From the NCBI GenBank assembly GCA_964550025.1, contig CAZJYI010000160.1, positions 1 through 23,942 of the forward strand: DNA of 23,942 nucleotides, given 5' to 3'. Shown here piece after piece: positions 14,738 to 21,600 of this stretch. Below the pieces are notes generated by a model. It ran no database searches. It was not told the origin of the DNA and worked only from the letters and a program-made list of their open reading frames with translations. A program made the position numbers and the translations under genes. Positions within the stretch are counted from its first letter, which is position 1. The number at the start of each line of letters is the position of its first letter. The DNA comes from CAZJYI01 sp964550025. Its GTDB lineage: Bacteria; Verrucomicrobiota; Kiritimatiellia; UBA8416; CAYOBW01.

Positions 14738-15268
14738 TCATTGGACGTGATCCTGCGGGTCGGCGCAGTACGCCCGTCGCCCGCATGCTTCGCATTCCGC
14801 GCCCATCCATATCCGGTCGAACTGCTCCATGATGGCGTTGACAATTCGTGGGGCTTCAGTCAGGAAACCGGCTTCGAAATTGCGGCGTCGACTGCTCTTG
14901 GCGCCCATGCCGGCGCCGGTCAGGTTGGCGCTTCCGCTGTACGCCACACGCCCGTCGATGATGACGCTCTTGAAGTGCACTCGCGGGCACAGCAGGCGCT
15001 CCAGACCATCCAGGAGGTTGGGGTACGCGTCGAAGTCCCGGCGAAACGCGGGGCCGGGTTCTTTCGCATGCAGCAGTCTGACCGACACGCCCTCGGCAAG
15101 CAGTCTCGACAAGACTGCCAGGAACGGCTCCATGCGCCTGCCGCGGTGGACATGCAGGTCCTTCAGGTCAGCCGTTGCGATCCAGAGAAAACGCTTCGCC
15201 GAAGGCACGGCCTTCCGGATCACCCGTTCGTAGATCTGGCGGTCAGTAATGAACTCGATATCATTCAT
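14738..15268 (-). CDS. Single-HKD phospholipase D-like protein with C-terminal cysteine motif
   Basis: A 176-residue member of the phospholipase D superfamily with one HKD motif: H98, K100 and D105 in HFKSVIIDGRVAYSGSANLTG, including the downstream S-x-N. One-motif members dimerise to form the active site and include Nuc-type nucleases. The protein ends with CEACGRRAYCADP (C159, C162, C168), a possible metal-binding tail seen in related PLD-like proteins. The start MNDIEF at 15268 is chosen because GGAGAA lies 3-8 bases upstream and the preceding in-frame sequence contains a dispersed repeat. There is no signal peptide, so a cytoplasmic nuclease or phosphodiesterase is the best guess. It is divergent from the winged-helix regulator, with 191 bases between them. 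Confidence 0.82.
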   Translation of the reverse strand: MNDIEFITDRQIYERVIRKAVPSAKRFLWIATADLKDLHVHRGRRMEPFLAVLSRLLAEGVSVRLLHAKEPGPAFRRDFDAYPNLLDGLERLLCPRVHFKSVIIDGRVAYSGSANLTGAGMGAKSSRRRNFEAGFLTEAPRIVNAIMEQFDRIWMGAECEACGRRAYCADPQDHVQ

Positions 15269-15289
15269 CGCTTCTCCAGCCACGGCGTC

Positions 15290-15355
15290 TTCTTCATGCT
15301 GGCTGGACGGGTCACACCCCGTCCGTTCCCGTGAAGAGCTAAAAGAAGAAGAGAC
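15290..15355. repeat. About 65-bp dispersed repeat with hairpin, copy B
   Basis: GGACGGG (15305-15311) pairs with CCCGTCC (15318-15324). The core and the flanking GCTGG and CCCGTG segments match the element at 13457-13525. It lies in the divergent space between the PLD-like and winged-helix genes, so it is not simply a terminator here. Confidence 0.75.
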
Positions 15356-15422
15356 TGTCTTCTTCCGTATCGAGAAGCAGCCTAGCGCGTGGCGTGCCGA
15401 AAAAGCACGCCCCTTTTTGCCG

Positions 15423-15428
15423 TTGACA
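15423..15428 (+). promoter_or_regulatory. Possible -35 element of the winged-helix gene
   Basis: A consensus TTGACA lies 7 bases before the first 22-bp dyad. No clear -10 box is found at 16-18 bases, so this is tentative. If real, the dyad would overlap the promoter. Confidence 0.3.
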
Positions 15429-15434
15429 ATCTGA

Positions 15435-15456
15435 ATCACACTTCGGAAGGTGTGAT
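15435..15456. promoter_or_regulatory. 22-bp near-palindrome, copy 1; candidate operator
   Basis: ATCACAC and GTGTGAT flank an 8-base centre (TTCGGAAG). The sequence ends 3 bases before the GTG start of the winged-helix gene, and its GGAAGG (15445-15450) is also the Shine-Dalgarno. An identical 22-base copy occurs at 16060-16081, just past the end of the gene. Autoregulatory binding is inferred. Confidence 0.7.
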
Positions 15457-15459
15457 CTT

Positions 15460-16044
15460 GTGAAGTCTGAATCAGAAGCTGTGCACGTTCTCAATCCGAC
15501 CCTTTGGCGTACTTGCCGGGCGCTGGCAAACCGCAGACGCCTGACTGCCTTTCGAGCGTTGCTACGGCACCCGTACCGAACGGTCTCCGATGTCGCGTCC
15601 GACACCGGTTTGCCGGAGTCGACTGCGAGCGAGTACCTGCGGACACTGAATGCCAGGGGACTGCTTGACGTTCGCCGAACGAGTCGGTGGGTTGAATACC
15701 GTGTCTCGCCGAATCACTCGATTCCGTTCGCGACGCCACTCGTTTCTGCACTGAAGAAACAGCTACTTGGGGGTGATGAGGCGATTGAAACGGTTTTCAA
15801 GGATCTGACGGCCTTCACGCATCCACGTCGGGTGCATATTGTCCGTGTGCTCAAGGAGACATCCGGTCTCACGGCTATCCGGCTTGTCGCGCGAACCGGT
15901 ATCTCATTGCCGGCAATGAGACGTCACCTGAGGAAACTCGTGCGTCGCCAGATTGTGCAGGAACTTGACAACAGCACGTACGTCCTGTGCCGTGCTCGTT
16001 CCACTCTTGCGGACGCCCTGATTAGAATCGCGTGTGGAGAATAG
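15460..16044 (+). CDS. Duplicated winged-helix (ArsR-like) transcriptional regulator
   Basis: A 194-residue protein made of two tandem winged helix-turn-helix domains. The first (about 13-85) has LANRRRLTAFRALLRHPYRT followed by the helix-turn-helix SDVASDTGLPESTASEYLRT and a wing. The second (about 110-180) has FTHPRRVHIVRVLKETSGLT followed by IRLVARTGISLPAMRRHLRK. The 'R..i...L' first helix and the recognition helix resemble ArsR-family regulators, but a one-chain duplication is unusual, since ArsR proteins normally dimerise from single-domain chains. No metal-binding cysteine pair is visible. The start is GTG at 15460, with GGAAGG 9 bases upstream lying inside a 22-bp dyad. An identical dyad begins 16 bases after the stop. 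A fused pseudo-dimer that binds this dyad is the natural hypothesis. Targets beyond itself are unknown. Confidence 0.8.
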   Translation: MKSESEAVHVLNPTLWRTCRALANRRRLTAFRALLRHPYRTVSDVASDTGLPESTASEYLRTLNARGLLDVRRTSRWVEYRVSPNHSIPFATPLVSALKKQLLGGDEAIETVFKDLTAFTHPRRVHIVRVLKETSGLTAIRLVARTGISLPAMRRHLRKLVRRQIVQELDNSTYVLCRARSTLADALIRIACGE

Positions 16045-16059
16045 GTTCGCTTGCGGTGG

Positions 16060-16081
16060 ATCACACTTCGGAAGGTGTGAT
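16060..16081. promoter_or_regulatory. 22-bp near-palindrome, copy 2; candidate operator
   Basis: Identical over 22 bases to 15435-15456, located between the winged-helix gene and the M28 peptidase gene. A half-site GGTGTGATT also occurs at 16243-16251, over the ribosome binding site of the peptidase gene. Confidence 0.7.
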
Positions 16082-16249
16082 TCGGTTGTTCCGGTCGCGA
16101 CCACGCCTACGACCTGAACGGTGCCCTCATGGCGGTGGTGGGCGGAATGCGTGCGTGACGTAATCGGGCGCTGTCTTTGCCTCAAATGGTTGCTGTCGAT
16201 GAGGCGTCCTGCGTGATACCTTGGACTCGTTGACTCAGCGGAGGTGTGA

Positions 16250-17635
16250 TTGCGTTACATGGTTCCTGTTCTCGGCACCGAGAGGGGAGGGACGGCGTGG
16301 AAGGCGTTGCGAGTGAATATGATGAAGAACCCCTTTCTGGCGATAGACAGGCAGATCCTTGCTGACTCCGGAACGTCGGGCGAATGTGCCGACAACCTGC
16401 ACGTGCTGTGCGACGAGATCGGTCCGCGGTTTGCTGGCACCGACGGCTACCGGTGCGCGGCCGAGTTCATGCTCGGCCGGTTCCGACGCTACAAGCTCGG
16501 CAACGTCGGGCTGGAGCCGTTTGAGTTCACGGCATGGCGCCGTGGCAAGCCCGCCGAGCTCACCATGACGGAGCCCCTGGTCAAGTCCTACCCATGCTAT
16601 GCCCTGCCGTATGGCGCGCCGACCGGATCCGATGGTGTTGAGGCCGAACTGGTTGACGTCGGAGACGGCGGCGCGGACGAGGTCGAAGCCCGGAGAAAGA
16701 GCATCAAGGGGCGGTTCGTCATTACTTCGGCCGGAGGCAGGCACAGGATGGACATCTTCAAGCATTGTGAATCGCTCGGCGCCGCGGGATTCGTTCTCGG
16801 CAGTAGGGTGGAAGGGATGATGCTCCCCACCGGCAGTGTCACGAACGGCAGCGAAGCGACCATTCCCGCGATAGGTATCGCGCGCGAAAGTGCACTGCAG
16901 ATTCAGCGGCTTTCGAGGAGAGGACGGCCACGCTTTCGCCTCACGACGGACGTGACATACGAACGGGCAACGTCGTGGAACGTGGTTGGTGAACTGACAG
17001 GCGCCGAGAACGGGGATGAATTGGTGGTCATGGGAGGGCATCTGGATTCTCATGAGATCGGTCCCGGAGCGTTCGACAACGCCGCGGGGGCTGTGCAGGT
17101 CATGGAAGCTGCCCGGCTGCTTGCGAAGCGGCGCCGGCACCTGAAACGAACCGTTCGCTTCATCGGGTTCGGGGGCGAGGAGGTGGGGTTGCTGGGATCG
17201 CACCATCACGCGAAGAAACACGCCGCTCAATTGCGGAAAGCCCGCTTCATGCTCAATTCCGACTGCCCTTCGCAGGCCAGTCCCAAAGGCCTGGCGTTCC
17301 ACGCATGCCCACAAGCGAAGCCGTATATTGAGATGCTGGCCGAAGAGATGGGAACACCCATTGCCCTCCGCGACCGCTTCCACTGCCATTCGGACCACTA
17401 CCCTTTCGTGCTCAAGGGGGTGCCCACCGCCGGGATGGGCGGGGGTCGCTTCGCCAGCGGTGTCCGGAACTTCGGTCACATGGCCGCGGATACGCCGGAC
17501 AAGATCTCGCTCACGGACCTGCGCGAAGGAGCCGCCTTTGCGGCTCGCATACTCCTGCGGGCCGCCAGCGACGACCGGTGGCCCCGGATGCGCCGTTCTC
17601 CCGCCCAGGTCAGGAAACTTGTCTCCTCGGTGTAG
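16250..17635 (+). CDS. M28 family metallopeptidase (zinc aminopeptidase-like)
   Basis: A probable two-zinc exopeptidase of family M28, 461 residues from a TTG start. Metal ligands are seen as H264 and D266 (GGHLDSHE), D276 (FDNAAG), E310-E311 (GGEEVG, general base and ligand), D338 (LNSDCP) and H383 (HSDHYPF). A protease-associated-like insert spans about 125-235 (SIKGRFVITSAGG, GAAGFVLGSR). There is no signal peptide. The TTG at 16250 is chosen because GGAGG (16240-16244) precedes it by 5 bases; an ATG at 16259 and tandem ATGs at 16319/16322 are alternatives, and the conserved sequence begins only near residue 45. It sits downstream of the winged-helix regulator, with a dyad and a half-site between them, which suggests it may be a regulatory target. 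A peptidase next to glycan hydrolases could serve glycopeptide use, which is inference. Confidence 0.88.
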   Translation: MRYMVPVLGTERGGTAWKALRVNMMKNPFLAIDRQILADSGTSGECADNLHVLCDEIGPRFAGTDGYRCAAEFMLGRFRRYKLGNVGLEPFEFTAWRRGKPAELTMTEPLVKSYPCYALPYGAPTGSDGVEAELVDVGDGGADEVEARRKSIKGRFVITSAGGRHRMDIFKHCESLGAAGFVLGSRVEGMMLPTGSVTNGSEATIPAIGIARESALQIQRLSRRGRPRFRLTTDVTYERATSWNVVGELTGAENGDELVVMGGHLDSHEIGPGAFDNAAGAVQVMEAARLLAKRRRHLKRTVRFIGFGGEEVGLLGSHHHAKKHAAQLRKARFMLNSDCPSQASPKGLAFHACPQAKPYIEMLAEEMGTPIALRDRFHCHSDHYPFVLKGVPTAGMGGGRFASGVRNFGHMAADTPDKISLTDLREGAAFAARILLRAASDDRWPRMRRSPAQVRKLVSSV

Positions 17636-17737
17636 ACGAGGGAAATGAGAACAGGACTGGCGGTGAGATCCACGCCTGTAACGGACCGTTCGTGTGCAAC
17701 GCGCTCGAACCCCGGAGATGTGAAAGAGGAGGACGAC

Positions 17738-18414
17738 ATGACTGGACTAACGCGGAAAGCCTGCCTTGCGGCATTTGTCGCGGCAACCATGGCCGCCGGT
17801 CCCGTGGAGGCCGACGAGCGCGCCGGCACGGCGGGCGATCGCAAACAAGCGCCGAAGAAGAAATTGCCCGTGCCGGGAGAGGTGTTCGCGGTAGCGGGGC
17901 GAACGGCGTTCCTGATCCTTCCGGAGAAACGTGCGCCGGAGGAGCGGATTCCCTGGGTCTGGTATGCCCCGACGTTGCCGGGACTGCCGGGGAAACACGA
18001 GAAGTGGATGTTCGACAGATTCCTGGCGAGCGGCATCGCCATCGCCGGCGTGGACGTGGGTGAATCCTATGGCAGTCCGGCGGGGCGGGCCGTCTATTCG
18101 GCGCTGCACCGCGAGCTGGTGGAGAAGCGTGGCATGTCGGAGCGCGCCTGCCTGCTGGCGCGGAGCCGGGGTGGGCTCATGTTGTATTGCTGGGCCGCGG
18201 CGAACCCGGGAAAGGTGGCATGCATCGCGGGCATCTATCCCGTCTGCAACATCAGCAGCTACCCGGGATTGCCCCGTGCCTGCGGCGCGTACGGCATGAG
18301 CGCGGAACAGCTCGCGGCAAAGCTGTCCGAACACAATCCCATCGACCGGCTGGCGCCGCTGACCAAAGCAGCCGTGCCGATCTTCCACATCCACGGCGAC
18401 CGTGACAAAGTGGT
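17738..18414 (+). CDS. Alpha/beta hydrolase family protein, truncated by assembly gap
   Basis: The N-terminal 225 residues of an exported serine hydrolase of the alpha/beta-fold type, perhaps esterase or prolyl-oligopeptidase-like. A signal peptide (RKACLAAFVAATMAAGPVEA) is followed by a charged linker (30-45). LLARSRGGLMLY (139-150) is the nucleophile elbow, with Ser143 in a G-less variant (ARSRGG) of GxSxG. IFHIHGDRDKV (215-225) carries the acid residue, D223. The catalytic His and C-terminus lie in or beyond the 100-N gap. The start at 17738 has GAGGAGG just upstream. An apparent continuation after the gap is meaningless, because the gap length is arbitrary. It is downstream of the M28 gene on the same strand (about 100-base gap). 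Confidence 0.8.
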
Positions 18415-18514
18415 NNNNNNNNNNNNNNNNNNNNNNNNNNNNNNNNNNNNNNNNNNNNNNNNNNNNNNNNNNNNNNNNNNNNNNNNNNNNNNNNNNNNNN
18501 NNNNNNNNNNNNNN
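18415..18514. other. Assembly gap of exactly 100 N
   Basis: A run of 100 N, the conventional size for a gap of unknown length. It interrupts the alpha/beta hydrolase gene, and the 103 bases after it (18515-18617) cannot be assigned. Confidence 0.99.
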
Positions 18515-18617
18515 CGCGACACCCGGTACGCCACTTCGTCCGGCGCTCTCGTCGGCGGGGCGTCGGTAACCCGGTGAAGCCGGACATCCGCATTCGGTCT
18601 CGTTTGCCCCGTGCCTG

Positions 18618-19706
18618 TCAGCGTCGGGGCTTGACCGCGAACCGGGTGCCCCGCTTCACCTCGCTGACAATGCGCATGACTTCGACCGATTCGTCGATCG
18701 TGATGGGGAAGGGGACGCCTTCGCGCATGGCGGCGTAGAGATGATCCCAGATGGTGTTGGGGTCACACTTTCTGCGCGGCTTCACCGGTATCTCCTTCTC
18801 GATCCACTTGAGATCGTCGGGAGAACCGAACCCGTCGCCGGGGTCGCCCCTGGACGCTTTGCGGGGCGCCAGTTTCTTACGGGGGTCGAGGTAGCGCAAC
18901 TTGATCGTCTTTTCGTCCTCGCTGATGAGACTGCCCCGTGTGCCGTAGACGGCGTAGACGGGGCTCTTGAGGGCGACGCCGCCCGAGATTTCCAGGTCGA
19001 CGATGCGGCCGTTGCGTCCCTTGAGGATGACTTTCAGGTGGTCCTCGGCGTCTCCCGCGGTGGCGATGCTCTTCAGATCGCTCCAGATTTCCTTGACCGG
19101 GCTATCGAGGAAACGGAGGCCGTGATCGATAATGTGCGGTCCCCAGTTGGCGAGCTGACCGCCACCGCAGGCCTTGAGCGTTTGCCAGTCGTCGCGGCGG
19201 CTGTAGCCGTGCCGCGCGAGCTTGATCTCGTAGACGTCACCCAGCGTGCCCTTCTTGATGATCTCGCGAATGTGCACGAACGCGGCTTCGAAGCGGCGGT
19301 TGTGGCGGATGTAGAGTTGCCCTTTCGCCCTGGCTGCCGCGCGGCGGATCTTCCTGGCCTCTTCGTAGGTCCGGCAGATGGGTTTCTCGAGAAAGACGTC
19401 CTTGCCCGAGGCGAGGGCCTGCAGCGTTGTGGGCAGGTGATCGAGCGTGCGATTGGCAATGTCGATCAGCTCCACCTCCGGGTCGTCGATGACCTCCCGG
19501 GCGGTCTTGTAGACCGCGGCTTTCGGCATCCGTTCCCGGAAACGCTTGCGTTTCTCGGCCAGCGGGTCGCAGCCGGCCACGACCGTGAAGCGGCTCTTGC
19601 GCGGTTCCAGTTCTCTCAAGTGCATGCCGTATCCGGCCCGCCCGAGCCCAATGATCCCGACCTTGATGGGTTGCTTCTTCTTTGCGGTCTTGCTTCGTGC
19701 TGCCAT
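18618..19706 (-). CDS. Gfo/Idh/MocA family NAD(P)-dependent oxidoreductase
   Basis: A 362-residue dehydrogenase of the Gfo/Idh/MocA family, which oxidises or reduces sugars and cyclitols with NAD(P). The Rossmann motif GIIGLGRAGYG lies at 17-27, with the acidic end of beta-2 at CDPLAEKRKR. FLEKPICRT (105-113) is the family's EKP motif, with catalytic K108. GGGQLANWGPHIIDHGL (about 187-203) matches the 'GGG.l.D.G.H.iD...' block, except that the usual Asp is Asn (ANWG). The N-terminus is lysine-rich (SKTAKKKQP) and has no signal peptide, so the protein is cytoplasmic. It lies 89 bases downstream of the GH36 gene on the same strand, so it may be the last gene of a GH42-GH36-oxidoreductase operon. 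The substrate is unknown. Confidence 0.92.
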   Translation of the reverse strand: MAARSKTAKKKQPIKVGIIGLGRAGYGMHLRELEPRKSRFTVVAGCDPLAEKRKRFRERMPKAAVYKTAREVIDDPEVELIDIANRTLDHLPTTLQALASGKDVFLEKPICRTYEEARKIRRAAARAKGQLYIRHNRRFEAAFVHIREIIKKGTLGDVYEIKLARHGYSRRDDWQTLKACGGGQLANWGPHIIDHGLRFLDSPVKEIWSDLKSIATAGDAEDHLKVILKGRNGRIVDLEISGGVALKSPVYAVYGTRGSLISEDEKTIKLRYLDPRKKLAPRKASRGDPGDGFGSPDDLKWIEKEIPVKPRRKCDPNTIWDHLYAAMREGVPFPITIDESVEVMRIVSEVKRGTRFAVKPRR

Positions 19707-19795
19707 GGTCCCTGTCCCGTGTTCGATGACTCACCGTAAAACGCCAGGAGAATAGCGGCCCTGGCGGGGAAAGCAATACCTACCGGTCGTGTCAC

Positions 19796-21586
19796 TCAAC
19801 GGCCGGGGGCGAGCTCAACCGACGCCGTCCCGGCGGGCGGGAGCGGCAGCGCGTGCAGACCGGCGGCGAGCTCGCGTGTCTCATCGAGTACGCATTCGCC
19901 CGTGCAGGACCAAACCCGCACGCGGCGCTCGCCCAGTGCCTCGGGCGATTCGATCACAACGCGGTCTCCCATCGTGCCGTTGACGACGAGGAGGGCGCGC
20001 GTGCCGATAGCGGGCAGGGGGACGAACCCGTTGGCGTAGGCGGCCGCGGCGACCTTGGCATCGGTCTCGCTGATCACGGCGGGATAGGCGTGTTGCGGCT
20101 GCAACGGTTGAATGCGACCGTCCAGCAGCACGTCGCGATGCTCGCGCCAGAACGCCAGGTAGCGGCGAATCATGGCCACGTGGCTTTCCGGGATCGTGTC
20201 GAGCTTGACCGAAATCTGCGGCACCGTGAACAGCGCGTGGATGAGCTGCATGGCGGCGCTCTCGACGGTGTCATCGGGATGCCACATCACCATGTCGGAA
20301 TGCACGGCCGTGTTGCCGCACAGGGCGCGCAGCGACATGGAGTGGATGCGGTTTCCCGCGAAGTTGTTGGGTTCGTCGCCTACGCGGAAGATGTTGCCGT
20401 ACTTGCGCATGACCGGCCCGATGTAGGCCTGGCGGAACTCGATCATCACGTCCGGTTTGAGCGCGCGCAGGCGGGCCATGACGTCGGTCAACAGCCGGTC
20501 GGCGGCATCGGCCACGGACGCGTAGTCGCGGCCATTGCCAAACTCGTCCCGGGTTTCCTCGCACACCCTGAAGCAATCCACGAAGTCGAGCTTGAACCCG
20601 TCCAGGTCGAACTCGTTCAGGCAGCGCTCATAGACGCCGATGAGGTATTCGCGCACCTCCGGGAATCGCGGGTCCAGGACGAACCACTTCCGTTTTCCGT
20701 CCGGGTCGGGGTTGAGGAACTTGTCCCTGAATCGCTCGTAGGCTTTCGTGTGCACGCCGACGAAGGGAACGCTGAACCAGAGGAGGTATTTCATGCCGAT
20801 GGCGTGGACGCGGTCGACGTGTGCGCGAAAGTCGGGGAACTTGCCGGATGCAGCCTCCCAGTCGCCACAATAGGCGTAGCCGCGGTTCTTGTCCTCCGTC
20901 TGCCAGCCGTCGTCAACGATAACCGATTGCATACCGAGAGCCCTGGCCAGTTTGCACTGCCTCTCGATGGCTTCGGGCGTGATGCCGAGGTGGAAGCTGT
21001 ACCAGGTCGAGTACATGGGCAGACGGGCGTGTTCGGGGACGGCTGCAGGGGTGTATGCCGGCATGGCCGCCCACCAGTCGGAGACGGCGCGCATGGTATC
21101 GTGATAGGGCAGGGGGCGCGCGTCGAAGCGCACGGTGGTGCTGTACTCCGTCAGCGGCGGCACGGGAGCGCAGAAGAGACTGACGTGGCAGTTGGCGCAC
21201 GCGGTTTCCTCGATCACCTTGGCGCCCAGTTCAGTGGCGTTGATGGCGTCGGCCAGCGCGAAGGTGAGACGGTTGTTGCCTGCAATGTCATGCAGGCCCC
21301 AGACGGGGGCGTGGGTGGTGGCGCTGCTGTTCACGCGGGGTCGCCCGAAGGCGCAGAGTTCCGTCGGCTTCATGGTGGTGGCTCGGTGGTGCGTGTTGAC
21401 CAGCGGGTATTCCCACGCCAGGTCGATCCGGCCGGGGCGGGCCGGTTCTTTGCTGGTGACGAGGATGTCGAGATACTCGACACCCGCTTCCTCACCGGTC
21501 CGAGGTGTGAGCCGTACGTCAACCCCGGGGTTGTCGTGTTCGAGGGTGATTGTGAGACCGGCAATCCGGACAGTGCTCGTACTCAT
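19796..21586 (-). CDS. GH36-like alpha-galactosidase (melibiase)
   Basis: Retaining alpha-galactosidase-type hydrolase (GH36/melibiase, clan GH-D), 596 residues, no signal peptide. An N-terminal beta-domain (about 1-180) precedes the barrel, which opens with YSTWYSFHLGITPEAI and VIVDDGWQTED (223-233). GFKLDFVDC (330-338) carries the nucleophile D334, and FRVGDEPNN (400-408) carries the acid/base D404. A short C-terminal beta-domain ends at residue 596. The ATG at 21586 is preferred over one at 21601 because AAAGGGG lies just upstream of it. The earlier ATG overlaps the GH42 stop as TAATG. Either way the gene is tightly coupled to the GH42 gene, which implies joint action on alpha- and beta-galactosides. 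It could instead act on another sugar handled by divergent GH36 members. Confidence 0.88.
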   Translation of the reverse strand: MSTSTVRIAGLTITLEHDNPGVDVRLTPRTGEEAGVEYLDILVTSKEPARPGRIDLAWEYPLVNTHHRATTMKPTELCAFGRPRVNSSATTHAPVWGLHDIAGNNRLTFALADAINATELGAKVIEETACANCHVSLFCAPVPPLTEYSTTVRFDARPLPYHDTMRAVSDWWAAMPAYTPAAVPEHARLPMYSTWYSFHLGITPEAIERQCKLARALGMQSVIVDDGWQTEDKNRGYAYCGDWEAASGKFPDFRAHVDRVHAIGMKYLLWFSVPFVGVHTKAYERFRDKFLNPDPDGKRKWFVLDPRFPEVREYLIGVYERCLNEFDLDGFKLDFVDCFRVCEETRDEFGNGRDYASVADAADRLLTDVMARLRALKPDVMIEFRQAYIGPVMRKYGNIFRVGDEPNNFAGNRIHSMSLRALCGNTAVHSDMVMWHPDDTVESAAMQLIHALFTVPQISVKLDTIPESHVAMIRRYLAFWREHRDVLLDGRIQPLQPQHAYPAVISETDAKVAAAAYANGFVPLPAIGTRALLVVNGTMGDRVVIESPEALGERRVRVWSCTGECVLDETRELAAGLHALPLPPAGTASVELAPGR

Positions 21587-21600
21587 GGGTTCCCCTTTCA

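Noticed and set aside
15269..15439. N-terminal extension of the PLD-like protein
   Set aside because: It covers the dispersed hairpin repeat and a Ser-rich, non-conserved stretch. GGAGAA precedes the ATG at 15268.
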